Shown in pieces: positions 1 through 10,254 of a DNA stretch of 28,927 nt. Made by a program: the position numbers and the translations under genes. The number at the start of each line of letters is the position of its first letter. The stretch's first letter is position 1. The stretch comes from Cladosporium sp. IMV 00045 (lineage: Eukaryota; Ascomycota; Dothideomycetes; Cladosporiales; Cladosporiaceae). The DNA is taken from NCBI GenBank assembly GCA_001931905.2, contig MSJI02000289.1, positions 1-28,927 on the forward strand. Reading direction: 5' to 3'. The notes beneath the pieces were generated by a model. That model did no database searches, was not told where the DNA came from, and saw only the letters and a list, made by a program, of their open reading frames with translations.

Positions 1-622
1 CAGGATACGTGATCTCAACTCGGACAACACAAGAGATGTGAACATTCCCTTACCAAAGCGAGAGGGCGGCGGCTCTGGCGGGACTAAGGCGGGAAAGACG
101 TCGAATACCAAGAAAATCCTGAGCAGTGGAAAGGAATTCAAGCACTACCTGGATGACGAAGAAGCGGAGCTGGCGCGCACTGGCAAAATCGATGGCCTCG
201 AGAGAGACCCCGAGGCTGCGGTGGCACAACCTGTGCAGCGTGCCACGAAGACACCCATTGCGAGGAGAATCCAGCGCGAGCAGAGCAGCATGAGCGGTAG
301 TCCGGCGCCTGCTGGCTCTGCGCAAGAATTCACACTTCCCTTCGAACCGAGCGCCGGTTCTGGAGACGATGAGATGGAATTTGACGCGGTGCCACGCCTG
401 CCTACGCTGGATGAGATGCAGGCGTTGATTGATGCGCCGCCTTTGACCTACAACGCCGCACGCTCAGCTCCTGGACCTGCCACGGCGCCACCACCACGAA
501 CGTTCTGCGAGATTTGTGGGTATTGGGGAAGGGTGAAGTGTTTAAAATGCGGTGCGAGGACGTGTAGCGTGGACTGCGAGGCAGTGCATGTTGCGGACAG
601 GTGTTTAAAGTTTTACGCGTGA
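1..622 (+). CDS. vps71: HIT-type zinc-finger protein, VPS71/SWC6 (ZNHIT1) family, 5' partial
   Basis: The reading frame is open from the left edge (frame starting at base 2) to the TGA at 620-622, so the N-terminus lies outside the window; the first in-frame Met-like codon inside (GTG at 38) is not the start. The last 40 residues form a HIT zinc finger: FCEIC, then CLKC, then CSVDC, then HVADRC, ending in CLKFYA, which is the usual position for VPS71/ZNHIT1 proteins. The upstream part is basic and low complexity, with a DNTRDVNIPLPKR stretch resembling the family's conserved segment before the finger. In yeast VPS71/SWC6 is a subunit of the SWR1 complex that deposits histone H2A.Z in chromatin. 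The family assignment rests on the finger spacing and C-terminal position; other HIT-finger proteins (for example snoRNP assembly factors) carry the finger at the N-terminus and fit less well. Confidence 0.82.
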   Translation, partial: RIRDLNSDNTRDVNIPLPKREGGGSGGTKAGKTSNTKKILSSGKEFKHYLDDEEAELARTGKIDGLERDPEAAVAQPVQRATKTPIARRIQREQSSMSGSPAPAGSAQEFTLPFEPSAGSGDDEMEFDAVPRLPTLDEMQALIDAPPLTYNAARSAPGPATAPPPRTFCEICGYWGRVKCLKCGARTCSVDCEAVHVADRCLKFYA

Positions 623-927
623 GGGTGGAAAAAGACAATACACAAGGAGTTTGTAAATTTTTGCTGCTATATGATACCCCTGGGGCGGCTGGATAACACA
701 TGAAAATGGAATTTGGAATTAAGACGATACTGAGATGGATTTTCTGAACGCGTAAAAAGTGCTGCTTTTGCCTCGCATGGACGTTTGTGAGAGCGAGGAA
801 TCTGCCTCATCTTCTGTGAGACTGACCCAAACAACGTGCCATAGCATAATACCTTAGCACGTACAAAGGTTTGTCGGGCAGAGATGATGGTCATGAGTAC
901 GATGATGGGGTTTTCCGTGCGTATATT

Positions 928-1295
928 TGGACATCGACTCCATAATACTCAGAAAGAGATCGTACTACGGAGAGATAGGATATAGTGGTGCGCGACCCCA
1001 GCCACGGCTTATGCTATATCTATACCTACATGTATCATGAATCCTATGCTATCCTAAAGGGCATTGCACCGGGGAGAAATATATATCAACAGCGCAACAT
1101 CATAGGCATAGTGTATGCTATGTCTGCTCCTATCATCGTTTCCATACTACTCAAAAGAAAAAAAAAGAATGGTCGTGCTCCGGAGAGACATGAGACTATA
1201 GCATCCGATCCTAGTCACATTTTATGCTATACCTGCTCCTATCATCGATCTCATACTACTCACAAGGAGACTGCACCGCAGAGAGACATCAAAAG
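928..1295. repeat. Degenerate tandem repeat, about 3.5 copies of a roughly 100-115 bp unit
   Basis: Visible shared blocks recur in the same order. TATGCTAT occurs at about 1009, 1114 and 1222. TGCTCCTATCATCG occurs in the second and third full copies (about 1124 and 1233). CATACTACTCA follows it in both. A CGGAGAGA/GGGGAGAA block begins each copy (about 968, 1070 and 1190) and GCAGAGAGACAT follows the third. The stretch at 931-953 resembles the tail of a further copy. Copies differ by many substitutions and by a run of A in the middle one. There is no coding sense in any frame. Confidence 0.7.
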
Positions 1296-2131
1296 CAAAG
1301 CAAAATTCCAGCCAACTCCCGAAATGTACTAAGCTTAGAAGAAGCACAACGTCTCATCGTCGGTCTCCGAGACATTTAACCGTCGACAGAAATGCGGTCC
1401 TCGCTTTCCAGCCCTCTCTCTTCTCAACGGCGGCGGCCTGTCTCACTCCACGACATCGCCATGGCGGCTTGAAGCTGCAGGGCGTTCAGCCATTATTTTG
1501 ATAACGTTGAGTAGCAGCGTCACGGTGACCAGCAGGCGAAGCAGGCACGAATTTCTCCAGTGCCAAAGCATATTAAGTTCGTGGGTGTTGAATTATCAGA
1601 GTGCGACATTAGGGAGTGCACGGGGATGAGGATAGGACTCTGTGCACTGTCTCCCCTACTTGGAAATCGGGGTGTTTGCCTGTCATCGATCGATTCCGTG
1701 GAGAGAGACGCGCGCAGCGTAATAGCGATACCCAGCCGCTGAACAAACTCTCGTCTGGCTTTTCAGTGCCTGTAAAATCGGGAAAAACAATTCAGAGAAG
1801 CAGGCACTTGCGTGACAAGTGCAGATAACACGCACTCCTCATGCTGACGACCGCATTTCGATGAACCCATCGAGCCCAGCAAAAGAAACCCATGTACTGT
1901 AGATCGAGCTACCCGTCGCGCTAGCACCACTGACCTACCACCTACATCATCGTCCTCGTTTCGCGGTGTGGAGTTTGGAGCGTGGCTCGAAAATCATCGC
2001 CTTCCGCCCTGCCGCTGCACGCTGGTTGGCGCCTCCCGTCTCGGCTACCTAACCTTTTAGCCAGACGACACCACACCTCTGAGAGCGAGTGCATGCGCGC
2101 AGGGAGTCGCATTTCACACACCTACGACTAC

Positions 2132-2141
2132 GATCGCGATC
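2132..2141. promoter_or_regulatory. GATCGCGATC palindrome, candidate light-response element of wc-1
   Basis: A perfect 10-bp palindrome made of two GATC cores lies about 375 bp upstream of the wc-1 start, with another GATC ten bases downstream. GATC-type pairs are the known target class of the white-collar complex in Neurospora, and wc-1 is itself light regulated there. That this site is used is inference; short GATC pairs also occur by chance. Confidence 0.3.
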
Positions 2142-2353
2142 ATATCTTGATCTTTTTTCCATCGCTCATTCTGCTTCCGGATCCCCTTCAGATCTGACAT
2201 CCGGACGGCATCCCTCCGCTTCTGGCTGTTTCCGGGCGCGCAGGGCCGCTGACTGCGAGGCTTGTTCGATATCACGCCAACCCGGCTCTCTGGTACCTCC
2301 GCCCGCATCTCTATAGCAGCATCGCAATCAGAATCTCGCCCGCGCTGGCCCTG

Positions 2354-2455
2354 ATGCTGGACTGCACATTGCTGCGACTATTGGAGCGTCGTTACGCTGC
2401 CGCCAGCAAAGCGGCAGACCACCCTTCACGAGCGCCAGCTCTCACGCTGGAGTAA
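2354..2455 (+). promoter_or_regulatory. Candidate upstream ORF in the wc-1 leader (33 codons)
   Basis: This is the last ATG-initiated frame before the wc-1 start codon. It runs 33 codons to a TAA and ends 60 nt before the wc-1 ATG, with no other ATG in between. If the transcript starts upstream of it, scanning ribosomes would meet it first. Whether it lies in the mRNA cannot be told from sequence. Confidence 0.35.
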
Positions 2456-2515
2456 TAAGCGTATAGCGCGAGCCATTCAACAGCCCGCTGTCAGGCAGGC
2501 GCTGCTTCGCCCACG

Positions 2516-5500
2516 ATGGATGGCTATCAATTTGGCGACACTGGCTACGATGGGAACGGAATGCCACAGGATGGCCAACAAGATATGCAGAACATGATGA
2601 TGATGGGCCGACCAGGCATGGATGCAGGTGCAGCGGCTGAAGGAGGCGTCCCTGGCGAACAATCTATGGGGAACATGGTGAACATGACCAACATGAACAA
2701 CAACCTCAGTTCAAAGATGAACCGTCGACAGAGCCTGCCACAGGGCTACACCAATACAGCGCCAAACCAGAGCAACAACTTCAATCCTGGCGTGCGCCGT
2801 ATCAACAGCATGATGGAATTCAACGCAGATCGGTCTCCAGGCACTGCGATGAACTCATTCCAATTCAATCCAGGCATAAACATGAACCAGACTGGAAACT
2901 TGTCCGGAAACAACACACCTACGCAAGGTGCTCAAGTGCCGATCCAGAACCGCCGACAAACTGGAAATACTGAGCTTAATCTGAACACCAATTTCTCGAG
3001 CCAAACACAAAATTTTGCAGCGATGATGAGTGGAAGTCCGGCGTACGCCTCCCCAGCGAACCAATCTGGTATGGAGATGGACATTAATACTCCATATATC
3101 GACCCCAGTCTTAACATGCAAATGGACTTTGGTCTTGATCAGAACGGCATGGGCAATTCTATGGGGGAAGTGGGAGGCAATATGGCGAATCTCGGCAACA
3201 ATATGAGTAATATGAACAACATGAACAATATGGGAATGGCCGGAAATATGGGAAACGGCATGATGAGCAACACCACCAACACCAGCCTTCCAAGTAACAT
3301 GCCTTCCAACATGGGTGCAACGGCGGATAGCGTGCAGATGCCGATGTACAACCAATCTCAGTTCAGCCAAAATGCACCAGTTTCGCCTATGCATTCGACC
3401 ACACCCCAAAGTACCCCTGGTGGTCCTACTCGCGTCGCTTCGCATGATGCAATCCACAGAAGCGGAAGCAACACGCAATACGGACGGAAAGGTCAAAGAC
3501 CTTCCCTACCACACCAGCTCTCCAGAAGCCAGAGTGCTCATGTGTCCAATGCTCCTAGCCCACAGCAAGGCACTACTCCGCATGCCAACAATGACTCTCA
3601 ACAAGCCCAGAAAGCCGGGCCTACGCCGCCAGAAATACACGAGAATCCTAGCCGTGGATTCCAAGGCCAGCCACAGAACCCACTTCCAGGCTCGCTCCAA
3701 GATCGTGGCGTTGGCCGCGTGGGCAATGACTATGATGGCATCAACGGACCGCTTCCTGTAAAGCCAGCGAATTACAACCCCAACAATCAGAACTTTCCCT
3801 GGCAACCAGTTGGTGGCAGCTGGCCTTCCACCATGGTCAATAAACCGCACATGCAGTCTGCATACAAGAACGCATATTCCTCCACCGGCTTCGATATGCT
3901 TGGCGTTTTGGTATGTGATTTAGGGCTTTCCCAAATGAATCAAGGCTGACAAATATTTAGATGCGTGTCGCAACACGACCAAACCCTGAGATCAATATTG
4001 GCTCTGTGGACTTGTCATGTGCGTTCGTGGTTTGTGATGCGGAGCTTGATGATTTTCCGATCGTGTATTGCTCGGATAACTTTGAAAGATTGACCGGGTA
4101 TACCAAACACATGATCTTGGGCCGAAACTGCCGCTTCCTGCAATCGCCCGATGGCAATGTTGCAGCGGGCGTACGCCGAAAATACGTTGACGACGATTCC
4201 GTACTATATCTGAAGAATATGGTCAATTTGAGGCGCGAGTCACAGATCTCGCTAATCAATTACCGCCGCGGTGGGCAGCCATTCATGAATCTGCTCACGA
4301 TGATTCCTATCACATGGGATACGGAGCAGGTCAAGTTTTTCGTAGGTTTCCAGGTTGACTTGGTGGAGCAGCCGAATGCGGTTACAAACAAAAACCCTGG
4401 TATGTTCATCGTCCGATCGTTTTGCCGATGGCTACCGATCCATCGGCCGGGTGACCCGAGCGCCTGGATGCCTTGGCCGGATTGCTAACTGAGCTCGCAC
4501 AGATGGCTCGTATGCAATTAACTATCAACGTGGCATGGCTATGCCAGCCTACACCATGAGTGCGCCAGAGTCAACCTCTCGACCAGACCTGGGCCAAACC
4601 GTACCACGAGACGATGTTTCGACAATATTGAGTACCATAGGGTCAGGTGAATCCGAATACGCCAAGCGCATGTGGGATAAGGTTCTTCTAGAGAACACGG
4701 ACGACGTCGTGCATGTCCTCTCCCTGAAAGGTCTCTTCCAGTGGATTTCGCCGTCCGCACAGCGCGTTCTGGAATACGAACCCAGCGAGATCATCGGCAC
4801 CGCTCTCAGCTCTGTCTGCCACCCAAGTGACATCGTTCCAGTCACTCGTGAACTTAAAGACACCTCATCCGGCGCCTCTGTCAACATTGTCTTCCGCATT
4901 CGTCGCAAGAGGAGCGGCTACATGTGGTTTGAGGGCCATGGCTCCCTTCACACAGAACAAGGCAAAGGTCGGAAATCAATCATCTTGGTAGGACGCGAGC
5001 GACCCGTTTACGCACTCAACAAACACGACATCAGCAGCGCTGGTGGCGTTGGTGAAAATGAGCTCTGGACCAAGATGTCAACGTCAGGAATGTTCCTATA
5101 TGTGTCCTCAAACGTACGACAGCTTCTGGACCGCCAGCCGGATGAGCTTGTCGGTGTCAGTATACAGTCACTGATGCGCGCTGAGTCCAAGGCAGACTTT
5201 GGACGCATCTTGGAGCATGCACGAACAGGCAACAAGGCATCCGTCAAACACGAGATGATCAATCGAAGAGGTCAGGTACTGTCTGCCTTCACGACGCTGT
5301 ATCCTGGCGATGCTAGCGAAGGTCTTAAGCCGACATTTATTGTGGCGCAGACTCGTCTCATCAAGTTTTCCCGAGCTGCTCAAATGGCACGCCCAACTTT
5401 GCAGAAAGACAGGTCATCGGAGGATTCATTCCAGTCAAGAGGCTCGGCGAAGCAAACAACAACAGGGTCTGGCACAGCTGACACACCGAACTCCGGCATA

Positions 5501-6142
5501 TCAGGCAGCAAGTTTCACAATACCGAAAATTCAGCCATGACCTATGCTGGACAAAACGGCCTCAAGATTGGTCATCAAGACGACTCACTAGCATCCGAAG
5601 ATAATCTGTTTGACGAGCTGAAAACGACAAAGTCGAGTTCATGGCAATATGAGATTCGTCAGCTGGAGAAACGCAACCGTATGCTCGCGGAAGAAGTACA
5701 ATCTCTGATAGCGGCCAAGAAGAAGAGGAAGAGGAGAAAGGGTGCTGGCAACCAACAAAAGGACTGTGCCAACTGCCACACAAGAGTCACTCCTGAATGG
5801 CGACGAGGCCCAAGCGGCCAACGAGACCTATGCAACAGCTGCGGTCTCCGCTGGGCCAAGCTAAACGGCCGCGTATCTCCTCGCACCAGCTCTCAACAAT
5901 CACCCCACTCTGGTGGCGCCTCTGCTCGCGCCTCAAATGCATCAGCATCCCCACGACACACCCCGTATGGCGGACAAGCTACACCCCATGGCATCATCAA
6001 GACCGAGTCTCCCAGTCAAACACCCAACCCAATGGTCAGCGCGCCGGGGATTACTGAGAACACCCAAAGTCACGCCGCAAACATGTCTGGCGCCGCGGGC
6101 GTTCCAGACAGAATTGACGAGGGCATCGAGCCTGGGCTCTAG
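2516..6142 (+). CDS. wc-1: White collar-1: LOV/PAS/GATA blue-light photoreceptor and transcription factor
   Basis: Three exons: 2516-3910, 3961-4399 and 4503-6142, giving 1157 aa. Both introns have GTATG donors, CTGAC/CTAAC branch sites and AG ends; the second splits the Asp codon of [13 protein letters not shown]. The LOV domain (about residues 475-600) has the flavin-adduct motif GRNCRFLQ, with Cys about 522, followed by NLLTMIPI. Two more PAS domains follow (about 675-780 and 795-895). A basic stretch, KKKRKRRK (about 1017), is a likely nuclear signal. The GATA finger begins at Cys1033: C-X2-C-X18-C-X2-C with [10 protein letters not shown]. The N-terminal 460 residues are low complexity, rich in Asn, Met, Gln and Ser. 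In Neurospora WC-1 pairs with WC-2, binds FAD and activates light-induced and clock genes. Domain order and length match the family; identification is very secure. Confidence 0.97.
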
Positions 6143-7255
6143 GCCAGACTGCCACTGTTTGCACTTTTCACCGCATCATCATGCTCAAGGCCAAAGAGTG
6201 TGCTTTCTTTTTCCCCGAAAATTCGTTTGGCTCTGCTAGACCCCTCGTCAGATACCCCTTGGTTGACCTTTTCTCTATTTACACCTCGCATATTTCATAT
6301 TTGTTTTTCGCTCAACTCTCCTCCCGGGTTAGGCGGATATGTGATGAACTTCTCTGGCACGATGGCACGACTTGCTCATCTCACATGAAAGGAAGTTTGG
6401 TGCCGTGGGCGTTTCCTTTTTTTTCCTTTTTCGTTTTTCATCCTTTTCTTTTTCGGTTCGTGCGGGTGGCTTCCATTGCCTGAACGAACGCCATGATTGG
6501 AGGCGAACCTCTTCTCTTTGTTCCATGATGGCGTACGGGAAGAGCACCGTTGACGGGTGTGCTTTGTCATTTTCTGTAGATACCTTTTCATATCGTATGC
6601 ACCAGACTATATATATCCTTTTCCTTGAGATCGATGTAGATGGTTTCCTTTTTCTTGATCTAATGAAGATCTTCCAGACCTCTTCCACGTCCCTTTCCAT
6701 TCCTCGCGAGTGAATCATCGTCTGCGTAAGCGTAGGGCGCCTCACGTAAAAGATGAAACATGCCACATCGTTTTGTTAAAACAGGTCCTGTCCCACAAGG
6801 TCGTCGAAGTATGTCTTAACCGCCTTTCTCGTTCTACCTTGGAAAGCTTGTGGACTTTTCCCTTTAGTAATCGTCGGATATGTGCATCCAGCGCCAAGAT
6901 GCGCCCTTTTAATATTGCTCCAGCTTGAACAAAATGAGGGCTTTCGTCTACTGATGTTATCATTGATGTGTAAGTGCTAGATGTTACTTTGTTCTTCGGG
7001 TCTTTACAGAGGTGAAAACAAGGTTACAAGATAAGCTTACATCGGACCGCCATTATTTTCCCTAACAGAGCACTGACATCGCAACATAAGTGTGCTCAGT
7101 CCATAGTCGAGTCACATGTAGACTGACTTAGCATCATTCATTTTGACTATCTTGATGCTCGTTGCGAGCGAATACAATATCCAGATTGGTCATGAAGAGC
7201 GCACGTGGTCATGCCAAGCGTGCCACTCCTCTTTGCACCATGATGGCTGCCAATT
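6143..7255. other. Convergent spacer between wc-1 and the HIT gene
   Basis: The 3' ends of wc-1 (+) and the HIT gene (-) face each other across about 1.1 kb. The sequence has T-rich tracts (for example 6412-6452), typical of 3' UTR and terminator DNA. Open frames on both strands are short and compositionally odd. I see no gene. Confidence 0.55.
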
Positions 7256-7855
7256 TTACATCTTAGACTTGATCTCCTCAAGGAGCTGTTGCAGCTTCTC
7301 CTTGTTCGCACTCTGCGAAGGCCAGCCAACACCCAGACCCTCAGTCTCGTTCGGCTTGGGGATCATGTGGACTTGAAGTTGCCGGGTCAGTGAAGCTCTC
7401 TCACACCACGTCATAACATTTCGGAACCATACCATGGACGTGATCAACGACCTGGTGGGCAATCCTGCCGTTGTTCTGCAGGATGTTGAAGTTCTCTGCA
7501 CCCGCGGCGAGGGCGATCTTCTTTGCCACGGGGAGCAGCTCGGTCAGGGAGTCATCGGGGATGTCCGTGAGCTTCTCGCCGTGGTGCTTGGGAATGACGA
7601 GCTGATAGCCGCCTTGTCAGTACATGCTGTCCGAGTGTCTAGGGATGCCGAAGATCACGGGTGTGAACATGCCGCATGGCCCTTGCTCAACGGGCTGATG
7701 TCCAAAAAGGCGAATGTCTTCTCGCTCTCAAAGAGCTTCATTGAGGGGATCTCCCCTGCGAGGCTAGTCAGACAACGGGACAGCAGGCGGTGGCTTGCAG
7801 CATGCAGACACTACTGACCCTTAATGATCTTGCAGAAAAGACACGCGGCGGCCAT
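7256..7855 (-). CDS. hnt1: HIT-family nucleotide hydrolase (HINT/Hnt1-like)
   Basis: Four exons on the minus strand: 7855-7819, 7755-7673, 7601-7433 and 7371-7256, totalling 405 nt and 134 aa. The start is the ATG at 7855 in the context MAAACLFCKIIKGEIPS, the classic HIT N-terminus. The catalytic histidine triad H-V-H-V-H lies at residues 94-98 and is split by the third intron; NILQNNG and MIPKPNETEGLG flank it. HIT proteins of this branch hydrolyse purine nucleoside phosphoramidates such as AMP-lysine. The length is normal for the family. The second intron (7672-7602) begins with GCATGT rather than GT, yet has a CTGAC branch site and a CAG end, and it is the join I found that restores GHALVIPKHH. 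Introns are 61-71 nt. The plus-strand open frame across 7434-7817 is an antisense shadow. Confidence 0.92.
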
Positions 7856-9042
7856 GTTGAGGAGTGACTTGTACGAAGGACTGTGTTGGGTTTTTGTGCG
7901 ACAAGTGGTTGGGTGTTAATCCCACGTTCCTGACGGTGCAGCTAGTTCGGTACGTCGGCGGTGGTTGGCGCGGGGTTGTGAGGTGAACCGCCCGAGCCAG
8001 CCCTGCTGAACATCCTTCCTTCTGCATCATCATCGACCAGTTACATGTCATGTGTCGAATGCCTCGCCGTATAGCGGGAGCCATCTACTTTCGTGGACAT
8101 ATCTCGTTCGAAGAACGTACCTGGCACGCTATCCTGATGCATCGGACTAGGGGCCTGACGATACGCACTCATGCCTCGCTTCACGACATCACTATGCACG
8201 ATGCAGTCTTCGCATACATCTGGTCAGGCCATATTTCGGCAGACTAACACATAGCAATGCAGCTCATCCCAGGCGATGGGGTCGCACAGCTACAGGACGG
8301 AGCACGCCACTACTTGCGCCCGCTGGTTCTCGCAGAGAGACGAGATTACATCGACCATTGTCGGTGTCATTGGGCGAGAGCGTCTGGCAATGTGACTACT
8401 GCTGGATTCAGCAGCCGCCGCAACATCTGGAATGTTTCTGGCTCCTATGCCACGATTTTCCAAAGTATCTTCTGGAGATCTTTCGCCCAATCTGTCAGTC
8501 AGCCTGGACCCCCTATCCAGCTTCAGCTGCCTTGCTTCACCAGGGTGAGAGATTAGTTCTCGCTTGGCTTTTGTGACAACATACGTTGAATGTATAATGC
8601 GCCACAGATCATCTGTATCACTAATTAGGCCGTACTGCCAGGCCATGCTGTCGCTGGAGCTGCAGTGTATACCACCAACCTGGCACACCGGTAAGCTACC
8701 TGATCAAACGGCTCGAGAATACCGATACGTAGCTTCTGATCGCAATAAATCACTCGTGACAAACAGGTTGACTGTATACGTTCGAGCAATGGCAGACGGC
8801 TGGCCTTGCCGGATATTACTGCAGGCTCAAGGGCCAATCCTGACCCTCAACCTCAAGTCCATATATGTGCGCGTGCTCCCCTTCAATCCGAAGGAGGTTT
8901 TGCTACACAGAGAATGTGTTGTTAGAAGTCTCCTTCCGTGGCCGTACAAGTTGCTTCTTTTGGGGCATACAAACGTTGTGACCGTGGGTGGTTGTTTCAC
9001 TGCCTTTATTGTGCTCCGAGAGGAAAGTTGTGCTTCACGCCA
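7856..9042. other. Divergent spacer between the HIT and RRM genes
   Basis: This 1.2-kb stretch separates two divergently transcribed genes and should hold both promoters. Several frames of 65-185 codons are open on either strand, but they overlap each other, have weak composition and show no motif I recognise. A minus-strand frame of 132 codons (8290-8688) is the most protein-like, but it has no convincing continuation. Confidence 0.45.
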
Positions 9043-10254
9043 ATGTCTTCGGCCGTACAACCAAGCACGTTCCGCGGAACGTCAACCCAAGGGTCGTTCT
9101 ATTTCTGCATTGAAGGAGTAAGTGCTCTGAGTTCATGGCTCAAATGGAACACCACTGACATCGCACTTCAAGCTACCGAGCCGCTACTCATGGCAAGACC
9201 TCAAGGATCTGATCCGTAGACATGCGGCTCACGGGATATGGACCGAAATGGCTGCCTTTTCGAACGGCCGCACCGGCGAGACTGGATGGGCAAGAGTTCA
9301 ACGCTGGGAAGAAGCCCACCAGCTGTTTGGTAAGTCAGACGTTCTGTGGTATCGTAAAACCCTGTTGTGATCCTAATACACATGTCAGAGTTTCTCAAAC
9401 GCAATCTTGTGAATGGTCGCCAACTTCGGGTTCATCTCTTCGACACGACCTCATCGCCACCGCAGCTTCTGTTGCACACATGCAATAGCACTGCTTCATG
9501 TCCTGTCAGTCTCAGAGCGACCGAGGCTTCTCGCGCCACCACCAGTGTGCCTACTCAGCCGCCGGCGTCGCCTTCTTACTCGCATACACCAACTACAGCA
9601 TACCCTGTTGCACGACCAACCTATTCATACCCCGCGTCTTCCCAACCGCAACAGTACACCTCGCAAGGACTAGAGGCCAGAATGGAAAATCTGAGCATGG
9701 AAAACTCGGTCGCTGCGTCAGTGCCGGTGGATCGCCGGTACATGGTTGCTGAATATCCGCAACAGCAGCAACAAACGCCTTACTATATGCCCTCCCCCAC
9801 GACCGGCACTGCTGTGAATGTCGGCCAAGGAGCCATCAGAACTGAGGTTCGCGGAGTCTTCGTCAGTAACATTGACTTCAAAGCCAGACCTGAAGACATT
9901 TTGCGACATTTTGGCAGAGCGGGTCAGATTGTGAAATGTCAATTGCAGAAAGACCCTGTCACGGATAAGTCCAAAGGCAATGCAACCGTCCAGTACGCTA
10001 CCACGAAAGAGGCTAAAAGGGCGGTTGACTTCTTCAACGATGAGAAATGGATGTCGATGCGTTTGAAGGTTCGCCTGGACAGGGCTCATGTTGCTATTTC
10101 TGCATCGGTGCCGAGCTCCAGGAACAATGCTGCCACGAGCAACGGTCGAACAGCGCAATTATCTCGTCCCAGGGCTTCTACGAGCAATGTCCCTACATCA
10201 CAACAATCGCTGACCAGCCTTGAGCCGACTATCGTCAATGGCAGCATGCGTTGA
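9043..10254 (+). CDS. RNA-binding protein with two RRM domains
   Basis: Three exons: 9043-9117, 9173-9329 and 9389-10254, giving 365 aa. Both introns have GTAAGT donors; the branch sites are CTGAC and CTAAT. RRM1 (about residues 18-95) is divergent: SFYFCIEG, WQDLKDLIRRH, then GETGWARVQRWEEA. RRM2 (about 217-290) is canonical, with RNP2-like VFVSNI and RNP1-like KGNATVQY. Between them lies a Ser/Thr/Pro/Gln-rich linker with YSYPASSQPQQY and a poly-Gln patch, and the C-terminal tail is Ser/Asn-rich. Such proteins bind mRNA; I cannot name the ortholog. The start is the first ATG of the exon, but the frame stays open back to about 8938 without an ATG, so an additional upstream exon cannot be excluded. 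The total is a whole number of codons across all joins, which supports the model. Confidence 0.8.

Larger units (their letters stand above)
623..2515. other. Gene-free spacer: vps71 3' flank and wc-1 promoter/leader
   Basis: No convincing coding sequence is seen on either strand; the open frames here are short and of odd composition. The stretch holds a decayed tandem repeat (about 928-1295), a GATC-containing palindrome (2132-2141) and a short open frame shortly before the wc-1 start (2354-2455). The distal part presumably carries the 3' flank of the vps71-like gene and the proximal 1 kb the wc-1 promoter and 5' leader. Confidence 0.6.

Noticed and set aside
8290..8688. Minus-strand frame of 132 codons with fairly normal composition, as a separate gene
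   Set aside because: No recognisable domain, no clear start context, and other frames on both strands overlap it with equal claim; no splice partners extend it.
8564..9121. Plus-strand frame of 185 codons
   Set aside because: It overlaps the first RRM exon in another frame and has no domain or consistent composition.
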